Part shown: piece after piece, positions 8,655 through 16,625 of the stretch | Numbering within the stretch: the stretch's first letter is position 1 | How the letters are laid out: each line of letters starts with the position of its first letter | NCBI GenBank assembly: GCA_002869185.1 | Contig: PKTN01000001.1 | Span: 310,001 to 374,000 of the forward strand | Source: Denitrovibrio sp. | GTDB taxonomy: Bacteria; Chrysiogenota; Deferribacteres; Deferribacterales; Geovibrionaceae | DNA length: 64,000 nucleotides | Reading direction: 5' to 3' | Position numbers and translations under genes: made by a program | The notes under the pieces: generated by a model | Databases searched by the model: none | The model's input: the letters and a program-made list of their open reading frames with translations, nothing else | Told to the model about the DNA's origin: nothing

Positions 8655-8939
8655 TTAGTATCTTCTGTTGTTGAAACCGCCGCCACTACGGTCGTTGTTT
8701 CTTGGCTTAGCTTCGTTAACTGTAAGGTTTCTGCCACCGAACTCAGTACCGTTAAGCTGCTCAATAGCTGCTTTAGCCTGCTCGTCGTCAGCCATTTCTA
8801 CGAAACCAAAGCCTTTTGAACGGCCAGTGTCTCTGTCTGTGATGATTCTTGCTGAATCAACTTGTCCTACGTTCTCGAAAAGTTCGAAAAGCTCGTCTTC
8901 GCTAGTTGTGTAACTAAGGTTACCTACATAAATGTTCAT
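8655..8939 (-). CDS. RRM-type RNA-binding protein
   Basis: A 94-residue single RNA-recognition-motif protein of the kind found in cyanobacteria and other bacteria (Rbp family). RNP2 is IYVGNL at residues 3-8 and RNP1 is KGFGFVEM near residues 42-49; a short Gly/Asn/Arg tail (GGGFNNRRY) follows. It binds single-stranded RNA; in other bacteria such proteins respond to cold or act as RNA chaperones, but no target can be read here. Its promoter lies about 220 bases upstream, giving an unusually long leader. Confidence 0.93.
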   Translation of the reverse strand: MNIYVGNLSYTTSEDELFELFENVGQVDSARIITDRDTGRSKGFGFVEMADDEQAKAAIEQLNGTEFGGRNLTVNEAKPRNNDRSGGGFNNRRY

Positions 8940-9248
8940 AAATGATCCTCATAAATTTTATTGTCAATTCTCTCGTGATACTGGGACGTAAATACAAAAT
9001 GCTGGATGCGGAGTTATCCGTTTTTGGAACAGTAACTAGAACAAATTTATGTGGGCACTTATTGAAAGGTCAATACGAAGCTTTGTAAACTGTCATTTCT
9101 GATTCAAAATCCATATCTAATTTGCTAACAACCTTCAGAACCTATTGAGTACTGATTGACTAAGATCACTATAAAGGCTTTAAATTATAAATCAAGCATT
9201 ATTTTCTAATTTATTATCAATTTATTACTAAATCAAACCAAGTTGGTA
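8940..9248 (-). other. Long leader and promoter region of the RRM protein gene
   Basis: Gene-free 309 bases between the RRM gene and the end of the EAL gene, both on the minus strand. It holds the promoter at 9168-9195, a transcribed leader of about 220 bases and a small palindrome ACCAAGTTGGT at 9237-9247 just after the EAL gene. No small ORF with a good start is visible. Confidence 0.5.
9168..9195 (-). promoter_or_regulatory. Promoter of the RRM protein gene
   Basis: On the minus strand TTGATT (9195-9190), 16 bases, TATAGT (9173-9168). The predicted transcription start is near 9161, about 220 bases before the ATG. Confidence 0.55.
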
Positions 9249-11225
9249 TTAAAATTCTGATAGCTTTTTTGGTGTAGAGTAGTGATAACCTTGTAAATGA
9301 CTTATCCCTATAGATTTAAGTTTGGTGGCTGTCTGTTCATCAGATACAAATTCTGCTACTGTTTTAAGTTCTAAACTTTCAGCTATCTTGACAATCCCAG
9401 TGACAATATTTTCTTTATATATGTTTATATGTATGTTTTTTATTAGAGAGCCGTCAATTTTGAGATACTTTATAAGACCTTCTTGAGCAAGGTCAGAGAC
9501 AATGCTGAAGTTTGAATAACCAGAACCAAAATCATCAATCGCAAATACTGTTCCATACCTAGCATGTATCTCCTTAACTACTTCTATGTTGTCAAAGAGG
9601 GATTGTTCAGTGATCTCACATACTGGTTCTAAGTTTATGGCATGTGCATTGATTATGAATTCATTCAATTTCACAACATAGCTTGGTGCTCTAAGTGATT
9701 TTGGGCTTATATTTATAAATATGTGTGAGACGTGCTCCTTAAGCTTTGGGAAATCATCAATAATTTTTTCAAGCATTACCTTGTCGAGATCTATAATTCT
9801 TTCTGTTTCGACTAGATAGTCAATAAAAGAGGCTGCACTTACACATGTTTCTCCATCACAAACTCTTGCTAATGCCTCAAAGTGGGCTATTTTGCCATCT
9901 TTTGACTGTATTATAGGTTGATAGAATGGGATGAAATTGTTTTTATTGAATGACTGTTTTACAAAATGTCGAATCTTTTCATCATGTAAGACTTTCTGAT
10001 CTAGCTCTATGAGTCTTTTATTATCGCAAATCATAGGAGTATTGGCAGAAGTTTTAGAGACAGATATAGCTTGGTGTACTATCTCTTTTATGTGCCCTAC
10101 ATATTCCGATGATTTATCTCCAAATGGCAAAAATGCACTAGATATTTTTACATCTGAGTTAAATTCACCACGTTTAGGTATTGAGTTAGTTATTTCATAT
10201 AAAAGACTATGGAAGCTCTCTAAGTTTTCTGAATAGTTACGTCCAATGATAATAATGATAAATTCAGCATTGTAAGTTTTGATGTAAACAGAGTTCTCAC
10301 TATCCATCCCATGTAACTTATCAACTATTCTTTCTACCTCATTTACAAGGAAATCACCATTTTCGTAACCCCATATTTTATTTATCATATTCATGTTTCT
10401 GATATTTATGGTGAAGAAGGTGACTTCTTTGTCATTAGATATTTTGTCTTGTGCATATTTATAAAAATAGTTTTCACTGTTTTGCTCTAATAAAACAATA
10501 CGCTCAAAGTAGAAGTTTAGGAATGTCTTACACTGATCTATGAAGTGGTTATAAAGTGAATAAGAGTTTATATAATCCTTTTCATTAAGGAAGAATAGAA
10601 GACTACTAGCACTGTTGTGTAGCTCCATGTGCATTCTATTGAATTCAAAAAAATTATCTTCACTGTCGAATATCATATTAAAGCTGGGTTTATCTATATA
10701 CTGAAGTAAATTACATGAATCGTCTAATGATAGTAGTTTTGAGTGTTCTGATTCATTAAGGAGCACATTGTGGATGTCGGAGATCCATGAGATGATTGCA
10801 GTTGCTATTTTAGTAGTAGAAAGTACAGAAAATAATGGAATAGACATAATGTCAGCATTTTTTATATTATCGTGTAAATAGCCTTTAGATAATGCATTTT
10901 TCACTAGTTCTATATTAGTAGGATTGAATCCAATACATTCATCAGGGAAATCTTTACAATGCTTAAACAACTTTTGTTGAATAGTATCCGCGAAGCTAAT
11001 TAGAATGTTAAGTGGAATTCCTGACTCTGAGTGTTGCACACCAAGAAGGTAAGCCTGCTCGTGGTCAAGGTCTTCCTTTTTGTAGACTAAAATATAGTTT
11101 ATATATTCTGTTAAGTGTTTTTTGATAAAATTAAAATCTTTATCAATAAAGAACGCAGAGAAATAATCATTCTTGGCAATCTTCTCATAGAATTGTTCTG
11201 ATATCTCAGAAATTATACGTTTCAT
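9249..11225 (-). CDS. c-di-GMP phosphodiesterase (EAL) with degenerate GGDEF and possible globin-type sensor
   Basis: A 658-residue cytoplasmic signalling protein. Residues 1-150 look like a globin-coupled sensor: a FYEKIAKNDYFSAFF-type first helix and a candidate proximal histidine H65 in LGVQHSESGIPLNI. The GGDEF domain in the middle keeps WGYENGDFLVNEV but has TYNAEF where the GGDEF loop should be, so it should not make c-di-GMP. The EAL domain looks active: E450 in FEALAR, NISP, EITEQ, DDFGSGYS, KIDGSLI, AEFV and LQGYHYS. It should hydrolyse c-di-GMP, perhaps in response to oxygen or another gas if heme is bound. AGGAG precedes the ATG; the gene is divergent from the next radical SAM gene. 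Confidence 0.85.
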   Translation of the reverse strand: MKRIISEISEQFYEKIAKNDYFSAFFIDKDFNFIKKHLTEYINYILVYKKEDLDHEQAYLLGVQHSESGIPLNILISFADTIQQKLFKHCKDFPDECIGFNPTNIELVKNALSKGYLHDNIKNADIMSIPLFSVLSTTKIATAIISWISDIHNVLLNESEHSKLLSLDDSCNLLQYIDKPSFNMIFDSEDNFFEFNRMHMELHNSASSLLFFLNEKDYINSYSLYNHFIDQCKTFLNFYFERIVLLEQNSENYFYKYAQDKISNDKEVTFFTINIRNMNMINKIWGYENGDFLVNEVERIVDKLHGMDSENSVYIKTYNAEFIIIIIGRNYSENLESFHSLLYEITNSIPKRGEFNSDVKISSAFLPFGDKSSEYVGHIKEIVHQAISVSKTSANTPMICDNKRLIELDQKVLHDEKIRHFVKQSFNKNNFIPFYQPIIQSKDGKIAHFEALARVCDGETCVSAASFIDYLVETERIIDLDKVMLEKIIDDFPKLKEHVSHIFINISPKSLRAPSYVVKLNEFIINAHAINLEPVCEITEQSLFDNIEVVKEIHARYGTVFAIDDFGSGYSNFSIVSDLAQEGLIKYLKIDGSLIKNIHINIYKENIVTGIVKIAESLELKTVAEFVSDEQTATKLKSIGISHLQGYHYSTPKKLSEF

Positions 11226-11380
11226 ATTTCTCCTACAAATAAAGAATAATATATATTACCACTAGTAGATAAATTTACAAAGAATATTAACATTCTTAAC
11301 AATATAGAGGATGAATTTCATATTGAAATAATCATCGTTACTGTTACTGTATATACATATGATAATTAACGGAGTTTATT

Positions 11381-12448
11381 ATGTCTGATAAAAAATGGGA
11401 ACTTAAATGGATGGCTTGGGAGATCACTTCTAAATGTAACTTGAAGTGCGTACATTGCCGTTCATCCTCTGGTATACATTCTTCTGTAGGTAGATTTACT
11501 TTAGAAAAGTCTAAAGAGTTTATAGATAATCTTGTTGATTTTGCTAACCCTGTAATAGTCCTTACTGGTGGTGAACCACTCATGCGAGAAGATATCTTTG
11601 ATATCGCTAAATATGGGACAGATAAAGGTTTGCGTATGGCTATGGCTACAAACGGTTCTCTCGTTACGGACGAAGTTTGTGAAAAGATGCTAGCCTCAGG
11701 TATTAGAATTTGCTCTCTGAGTCTTGATGGTTCCACACCAGCTATACATGATGATTTTCGTCAGCAAGAGGGGTCGTTTCAAGCTGTTATGGATGCTGCA
11801 GCCTTGTTTCATAAACACGGTATCAAATTTATAATTAATTCATCGTTCGCTAAGCGTAATCAAGACGATATTATGGCAACATATAAGCTTGCCAAGTCAC
11901 TTAACCCTACAGCATGGTACATGTTCCTTATCGTTCCTACTGGTCGTGGTGAAGACTTACTTGATGAGCTTATCAGTAAGGAAGACTACGAAGAGATACT
12001 TAACTGGCACTATGAGATGGAGCGTGGAGAGACTGAGCTTTTAGTCCGTCCTACATGTGCTCCACAATATTATAGGGTTTGGAACGAAAGGAGCAAAGCT
12101 GACGGGCTCGATAAAGACCGCAGAAGCCTTACTTTTTCCACAGGTGGCGGAAAAGGGTGTATCGCAGGTCAGACGATCGCTCTTGTTAACTCTAACGGTG
12201 ACGTTTTACCATGCTCATACTTCCCTGTTAATGGTGGTAATGTTTTTGATACACCTCTCAAAGAGATATGGGAAACATCGGAGCTATTTAAAGACATGAG
12301 AAACTTTAGAGAGTACGAAGGAAAATGTGGTCCATGTAAACACCTTGGTGTTTGTGGTGGTTGCAGAGCTAGGTCTTATGCTGTAACGGGAAATTACATG
12401 GCTGAAGAGCCATTTTGTGACTACATCCCTGAGAACTATAAAGGTTAG
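11381..12448 (+). CDS. AhbD/NirJ-like radical SAM protein with SPASM domain
   Basis: A 355-residue radical SAM enzyme with the [4Fe-4S] cysteines C19, C23 and C26 ([14 protein letters not shown]) and a C-terminal SPASM-type cysteine set ([19 protein letters not shown] and EEPFCDY). The wording around both clusters is close to AhbD, which decarboxylates iron-coproporphyrin III to heme b in the siroheme-dependent route, and to NirJ of heme d1 synthesis. Which of these it is cannot be settled without neighbours: no other heme gene is in the window. It starts with ATG behind CGGAG and ends TAG-TAA, a tandem stop. Confidence 0.75.
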   Translation: MSDKKWELKWMAWEITSKCNLKCVHCRSSSGIHSSVGRFTLEKSKEFIDNLVDFANPVIVLTGGEPLMREDIFDIAKYGTDKGLRMAMATNGSLVTDEVCEKMLASGIRICSLSLDGSTPAIHDDFRQQEGSFQAVMDAAALFHKHGIKFIINSSFAKRNQDDIMATYKLAKSLNPTAWYMFLIVPTGRGEDLLDELISKEDYEEILNWHYEMERGETELLVRPTCAPQYYRVWNERSKADGLDKDRRSLTFSTGGGKGCIAGQTIALVNSNGDVLPCSYFPVNGGNVFDTPLKEIWETSELFKDMRNFREYEGKCGPCKHLGVCGGCRARSYAVTGNYMAEEPFCDYIPENYKG

Positions 12449-12522
12449 TAAATAGAAATAGTCCAATTGATGTTACTTTTATTGAAATAATTTAACTTTT
12501 TACACGTGTTCTATTCAATAAT

Positions 12523-12570
12523 GGCACCTGTGAAACCTGCACTGAGATAGGGTTTTATAGGTGCCTTTTC
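12523..12570 (+). terminator. Rho-independent terminator after the radical SAM gene
   Basis: Outer stem GGCACCT / AGGTGCC, inner stem AAACC / GGTTT, then TTTTCTTTT. Confidence 0.8.
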
Positions 12571-12602
12571 TTTTCCGCTTTCATTATGCATTATTTAGCA
12601 TC

Positions 12603-12631
12603 TTGACATCATACAAATTATGTTTTAAAAT
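12603..12631 (+). promoter_or_regulatory. Promoter of the nitrilase-family gene
   Basis: TTGACA 12603-12608, 17 bases, TAAAAT 12626-12631; AGAGGAG precedes the ATG at 12654. Confidence 0.65.
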
Positions 12632-12653
12632 TCCACTCGTTTAGAGGAGAACT

Positions 12654-13436
12654 ATGAAAGTAGTATTATTTCAGCTTCCTGTAGTGCTCTCAGATTTTGA
12701 TAGGAATAAGAAATTGTTTCTAGATAAACTGGCTCAAGAGATTGATACGGAAGAAACTATTGTAGTTTTTCCTGAGATGTGGAGTTGTGGCTTTGACTAT
12801 AAGAACCTTTCTCTCTATGCAGAAAGGACGGAAGAAGTTATTTCCGAAATACAAGGAATTATCAACGATAACACCTTGGTCATAACCACTCACCCTGAAA
12901 AAAATCAGAACAAGGTTTTTAATACTGTTTACTCAGTAACTAAAAATTCTGTTCTTGGAAAATATCGAAAGAATTTTTTATTTTCACCAACAGGTGAGGA
13001 TAAATACTTTGATACTGGCAACGATATATGCGTTGTAGATTTCAAAGGTATAAATGTAGGTTTGCTCCTTTGTTATGAGATCCGTTTTCCTGAACTTTTC
13101 AGGTTAACAACTTTAGCAGGAGCGGATGTGATAGCTCTCCCAGCCGTTTGGCCAGAGATGAAGAAAGAACACTGGCAGACATTAACGAGAGCGAGAGCGA
13201 TTGAAAATCAGCTGTATGTTGTTGGTTGTAACTGTAGTGTTATGCACACAACCAAAAAAGATATGGCTTGCGGATATAGTGTAGCTTTTAACCCTTGGGG
13301 GGAGGATCTTTTAGATTCTCAAGCAGGAGAAGGGGTGTTGCACTGCGATATAAACAAATCAAACGTCGCAGATGTCCGCACAAAGATACCGAGTTTATCA
13401 GATGCGTTAGAAGCATTTAAGATAGAGCGAAGGTAG
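12654..13436 (+). CDS. Carbon-nitrogen hydrolase (nitrilase superfamily, omega-amidase-like)
   Basis: A 260-residue cytoplasmic amidase. The catalytic triad is visible: E41 in FPEMWSCGFD, K106 in KYRKNFLF, C140 in LLCYEIRFPELFR. The sequence is nearest to the YafV/Nit2 omega-amidase branch, which removes ammonia from alpha-ketoglutaramate or ketosuccinamate, but substrate cannot be proven from motifs. It has its own promoter and is flanked by terminators, so it is likely monocistronic. It ends in TAG; the last 60 bases of the gene are repeated about 155 bases downstream. Confidence 0.85.
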   Translation: MKVVLFQLPVVLSDFDRNKKLFLDKLAQEIDTEETIVVFPEMWSCGFDYKNLSLYAERTEEVISEIQGIINDNTLVITTHPEKNQNKVFNTVYSVTKNSVLGKYRKNFLFSPTGEDKYFDTGNDICVVDFKGINVGLLLCYEIRFPELFRLTTLAGADVIALPAVWPEMKKEHWQTLTRARAIENQLYVVGCNCSVMHTTKKDMACGYSVAFNPWGEDLLDSQAGEGVLHCDINKSNVADVRTKIPSLSDALEAFKIERR

Positions 13437-13599
13437 CTTATAACCACATGATGTGGTTCTCGAAGAGAGAGCGAAGGCGGATGTATTCGCCAGAGCGAGT
13501 CAAAAAAGATTTATGACAAAATTTTTTTGTTACTATCAAGATACCGAGTTTATCAGATGCGTTAGACGCGTTTAAGATAGAAAGAAAGTAATTTATAAC
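13383..13599 (+). repeat. Direct repeat of the nitrilase gene 3' end flanking palindromic spacer
   Basis: Bases 13383-13444 (the last codons and stop of the amidase gene) recur at 13538-13599 with about eight differences; the second copy reads TAA where the gene has TAG. The 93 bases between contain a perfect palindrome AACCACATGATGTGGTT and a GGCG/CGCC hairpin followed by GCCAGAGCGAG. The second copy is not in frame with anything long. This looks like a partial tandem duplication or insertion of a small repeat element into the gene end. Confidence 0.85.
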
Positions 13600-13635
13600 T
13601 TTTAACGAAATAACCTTATTTATGGAGGAATCAAT

Positions 13636-15216
13636 ATGTCTGAATTAGAGACCAGGGTAGAATGTAAAAGCCTACTCGAGAAAGTAATGAAAGCTGAAGA
13701 TACTATTAAGTTTTTTGAAAATGGAATGAACCTCGGGTGGTCAGGTTTTACACCTGCAGGTTATCCAAAAGAAGTGCCTATCGCACTTGCTGACCACGTA
13801 GAAAAAAATAATCTTCAAGGTAAGCTTAAGTTTAACCTCTTCATCGGTGCATCTGTTGGTGCAGAGACTGAAGACAGATGGGCTACACTTGATATGATCG
13901 ATAGAAGATGGCCTTACCAGACTGGTAAAAACATCGCTAAAGGTATTAACGAAGGACGTATCAGAATGGGTGATAAGCACCTTTCACTCTTCGCTCAAGA
14001 CCTTGGATATGGATTCTATACTAAAGATTCTGAGACAGGTAAACTTGATCTCGCTATTATAGAAGTTTCAGCTATTAAAGAAGACGGAAGCCTTGTGCCT
14101 ACATCTTCATGTGGTGTTATCCCTGAAATCCTTCAGGTTTGTGACAAAATCATCCTTGAGGTCAACACTGGTCAGCCATCATTCGAAGGAATGCACGACC
14201 TTATAACACCTCTTGCTCCACCTAACAGACAAGTATTTGATATTACAGCTGCTGATACTCGTATCGGTTCTACATCTATCGCTTGTGACCCTTCAAAAGT
14301 TATTGCTGTTGTTGAGTCAAAGCGTCTTGATAAAGGTAGAGCATTCACAGATATCGATGAGACATCTGCTGCTATTGCTGGTCACATTATCGAATTCTTC
14401 AGCCAAGAAGTTGCTGCTGGTCGTCTTCCTGAAAACCTTCTTCCACTTCAGTCTGGTGTTGGTTCTATTGCTAACGCAGTTGTTGGTGGACTCGCTAAAG
14501 GACCTTTCAAGAACCTTACTGTTTACACAGAAGTTCTTCAGGATACAATGCTTGACCTCTTTGACTCTGGTAAGCTTGATGCTGCGTCATCTTGCTCACT
14601 TTCACTCTCTGAGGATCCTGGCTTCCCACGTTTCTTCAAAAACTGGGACAAATATGCTGACAAGATTACTCTTCGTCCGCTCTCAATATCTAATGCTCCA
14701 GAGCCTATCCGTCGTCTAGGTTGTATCGCAATGAACACACCAGTAGAGATCGATATGTACGCACACGCTAACTCAACACTCGTTGGCGGTACAAGAATGA
14801 TCAATGGTCTTGGTGGTTCTGGTGACTTCCTTAGAAACGGTTTCCTTAAAATTATGCACTGTCCATCTGCACGTCCTACAAAGACAGACCCAACAGGTAT
14901 CACATGTATAGTTCCAAAGGCTCCACACATTGACCACACAGAGCACGATCTTGACGTTGTTGTTACAGAGCAAGGTCTTGCTGACCTTAGAGGACTCGCT
15001 CCAAAAGAGAGAGCTCAGCTCATCATCGACAAGTGTGTTCACCCTGACTACAAGAAAATCATGCAAGAATACCTCGATATATCTACAGCAGATTGTATCG
15101 CTAGAGGCGTTGGTCATGAGCCACAGCTCTTCGACAGATGTTTCAAAATGCAGATGAACCTTGCTAAGAACGGTACAATGAAGATCGATAACTGGGACGT
15201 TCCATCTATCGTCTAG
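13636..15216 (+). CDS. Succinyl-CoA:acetate CoA-transferase (acetyl-CoA hydrolase/transferase family)
   Basis: A 526-residue CoA-transferase. The glutamate that forms the acyl-CoA thioester is E299 in VYTEVLQDT; other family marks are QSGVGSIANAV and GLGGSGDFLRNG. Enzymes of this AarC/TIGR03458 type transfer CoA from succinyl-CoA to acetate, so acetate is activated while the TCA cycle runs without succinyl-CoA synthetase, as in acetate-oxidising anaerobes. Propionyl-CoA:succinate transferase is the alternative. Codon use (CTT, GGT, GCT, AAC) is that of a highly expressed gene. It has TGGAGGAATC ahead of the ATG and ends in TAG. Confidence 0.92.
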   Translation: MSELETRVECKSLLEKVMKAEDTIKFFENGMNLGWSGFTPAGYPKEVPIALADHVEKNNLQGKLKFNLFIGASVGAETEDRWATLDMIDRRWPYQTGKNIAKGINEGRIRMGDKHLSLFAQDLGYGFYTKDSETGKLDLAIIEVSAIKEDGSLVPTSSCGVIPEILQVCDKIILEVNTGQPSFEGMHDLITPLAPPNRQVFDITAADTRIGSTSIACDPSKVIAVVESKRLDKGRAFTDIDETSAAIAGHIIEFFSQEVAAGRLPENLLPLQSGVGSIANAVVGGLAKGPFKNLTVYTEVLQDTMLDLFDSGKLDAASSCSLSLSEDPGFPRFFKNWDKYADKITLRPLSISNAPEPIRRLGCIAMNTPVEIDMYAHANSTLVGGTRMINGLGGSGDFLRNGFLKIMHCPSARPTKTDPTGITCIVPKAPHIDHTEHDLDVVVTEQGLADLRGLAPKERAQLIIDKCVHPDYKKIMQEYLDISTADCIARGVGHEPQLFDRCFKMQMNLAKNGTMKIDNWDVPSIV

Positions 15217-15261
15217 TCCTATTAGGACGACATTGTTGGCACAATCGATAGCATCGCTATC
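15216..15261 (+). other. Two small perfect inverted repeats after the CoA-transferase gene
   Basis: GTCCTA-T-TAGGAC begins in the stop codon (15216-15228), and GATAGC-ATC-GCTATC lies at 15247-15261. They precede the terminator and may protect the 3' end of an abundant mRNA. Confidence 0.5.
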
Positions 15262-15288
15262 TCAAGTGCTGATTAGTATTTAAGTTAC

Positions 15289-15318
15289 AAAGGGGGGCTT
15301 TCGGGCTCCCCTTTTTTT
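15289..15318 (+). terminator. Rho-independent terminator of the CoA-transferase gene
   Basis: AAAGGGG and CCCCTTT stem with inner GC/GC pairs, then seven T residues. Confidence 0.92.
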
Positions 15319-15329
15319 ATGAGGTTAAA

Positions 15330-15545
15330 ATGGGTAAGAGTAGTAAAGAAATTATTTTAGAGACTGGTGATGATACATATATTATTAATTTAAGTAATTA
15401 TTGCCATATTAAATTTAACGATGCTGATTACACTTTTGATGTTAGCTATGGTGTTGATAACGTTAAACTGACATTTAATGATGAGACTGGTTTGGCAGAA
15501 GTGAAAGAAAAAATTATAGCAATAATGAATGAGGAAAATGATTAA
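15330..15545 (+). CDS. Small acidic protein of unknown function, paralogue 1
   Basis: A 71-residue protein I cannot assign to a family. It has no signal peptide or membrane segment. The middle part (NLSNYCHIKFNDADYTFDVSYG) aligns with the next small protein (NLNNFCTINFDDAKREILIDYG), so the two are paralogues. The pattern suggests a few beta strands and one terminal helix. It begins 12 bases after the T-run of the preceding terminator, behind GAGGT, so it needs readthrough or a promoter inside the CoA-transferase tail. Confidence 0.7.
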   Translation: MGKSSKEIILETGDDTYIINLSNYCHIKFNDADYTFDVSYGVDNVKLTFNDETGLAEVKEKIIAIMNEEND

Positions 15546-15607
15546 ACCTATTCTTTCTAATTTTAATAGTGTATGTAATGATTATTAATTATAAATGAGG
15601 TACTAAA

Positions 15608-15817
15608 ATGCTAAATCCTAAATATGTTTTTGTTTTCGAAGGCGCGAATGATGCTTTAGCTGTAAATCTAAACAACTTTTGCACAATTAACTTTGATGAT
15701 GCAAAACGTGAGATATTAATCGACTATGGAACAACAGAGCGTGTGATAACTCTAGATGACGACAAAGACTTTTTTGACAATAAAGAATTGATTCTCGAAA
15801 CTATTGCTGGCGAGTAA
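15608..15817 (+). CDS. Small acidic protein of unknown function, paralogue 2
   Basis: A 69-residue protein related to the one just upstream: shared positions are the N-x-N-x-C core, the FDDA/FNDA turn, the aromatic-glycine pair and the LxDDxxxF stretch, followed by a C-terminal helix (KELILETIAGE). No known family is recognised. It starts with ATG behind TGAGG and ends three bases before the stop of a convergent LysE gene. One conserved cysteine per protein is the only obvious functional residue. Confidence 0.7.
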   Translation: MLNPKYVFVFEGANDALAVNLNNFCTINFDDAKREILIDYGTTERVITLDDDKDFFDNKELILETIAGE

Positions 15818-15819
15818 TC

Positions 15820-16467
15820 TTAATCTATATTAGAGGTTGAAGGCTGGCTGAAAATTCCGTTAAGGAGTAAGGCTAGCCCAGAAACCACAAAGAATATTCC
15901 GATCGCCTTATTGAAAAACTGCCCACTAGCCTTGAAGATCCTAATCACTTTTTTTCCTGCAATTGCATATATCAGACTACAAGAAATCTGTATAATCACC
16001 AATGAACTAAACAATATGGTATATGACGCAGCCGAGTTTGTTTCTGTATTTATGAATTGAGGGAAGAGAGCTGTAAAGAAGATTATAGCTTTCGGGTTGA
16101 ATATAGAAACCATCACTCCTTGATGTAAAAGTTGCATGTTGCTAGGTTTTAAGATTTTTTGGCTAAATTCTGTGTAGTGAGATCCAGAGCTAATAATCAA
16201 CATTATTCCAATGTATGTCAGATATATAGCACCAGAAACTTTCACTATTATAAAGAAAACTTCAGAAGCGAGTAATATCGCTCCAAGACCTGCTATTGAT
16301 ATACTTGCTTGAATAACTGTCGAGATGGTTACTCCAAGAGTCGATATTGTTGCTTTTTTTAAGCCGAATTGCATCCCATGGGTTAGAGCTAGGATCATTG
16401 ATGGTCCAGGTATGATAGAAACAATGAAGACTGTAGAGCAGTATAATAACCAAAATTTAAATGACAT
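15820..16467 (-). CDS. LysE/RhtB family amino-acid exporter
   Basis: A 215-residue inner-membrane protein with about six hydrophobic segments. The first helix runs into the family signature SIIPGPSMILALTHGMQFG (residues 18-36), and a FNPKAIIFFTALFPQF segment follows near residue 125. Family members export amino acids or related metabolites (homoserine, threonine, lysine); the substrate cannot be told. It lies alone on the minus strand, convergent with the small proteins and divergent from the cyclase gene. Confidence 0.88.
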   Translation of the reverse strand: MSFKFWLLYCSTVFIVSIIPGPSMILALTHGMQFGLKKATISTLGVTISTVIQASISIAGLGAILLASEVFFIIVKVSGAIYLTYIGIMLIISSGSHYTEFSQKILKPSNMQLLHQGVMVSIFNPKAIIFFTALFPQFINTETNSAASYTILFSSLVIIQISCSLIYAIAGKKVIRIFKASGQFFNKAIGIFFVVSGLALLLNGIFSQPSTSNID

Positions 16468-16625
16468 CGTTACCTCTCATCTATTATGCAAATATTTAAT
16501 ATATATGTCAAAGGCTTATCAATTTGGCAGTAATTAACAACCAATATGAAATTCCAAAGAATATTATTTCGCTTCTTGAATAAATCTACTAATATACATA
16601 TATATAAAAAGTAAAAGAGTGATAT

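Noticed and set aside
13437..13540. Possible CRISPR repeat or transposon end after the nitrilase gene
   Set aside because: Only two copies of the repeat exist and they match the gene tail, there is no regular spacing and no cas or transposase gene.
14213..14719. A 168-codon open frame inside the CoA-transferase gene, and other frames over 100 codons opposite or within real genes (such as 28471-28983, 36224-36730 and 59322-59774)
   Set aside because: They lie fully inside well-supported genes in another frame, have biased low-complexity translations and no ribosome site or family motif.
15189..15285. Extension of the CoA-transferase through its TAG into the following open codons
   Set aside because: The protein already has full family length, a second TAG follows three codons later, and inverted repeats and a terminator fill the region.
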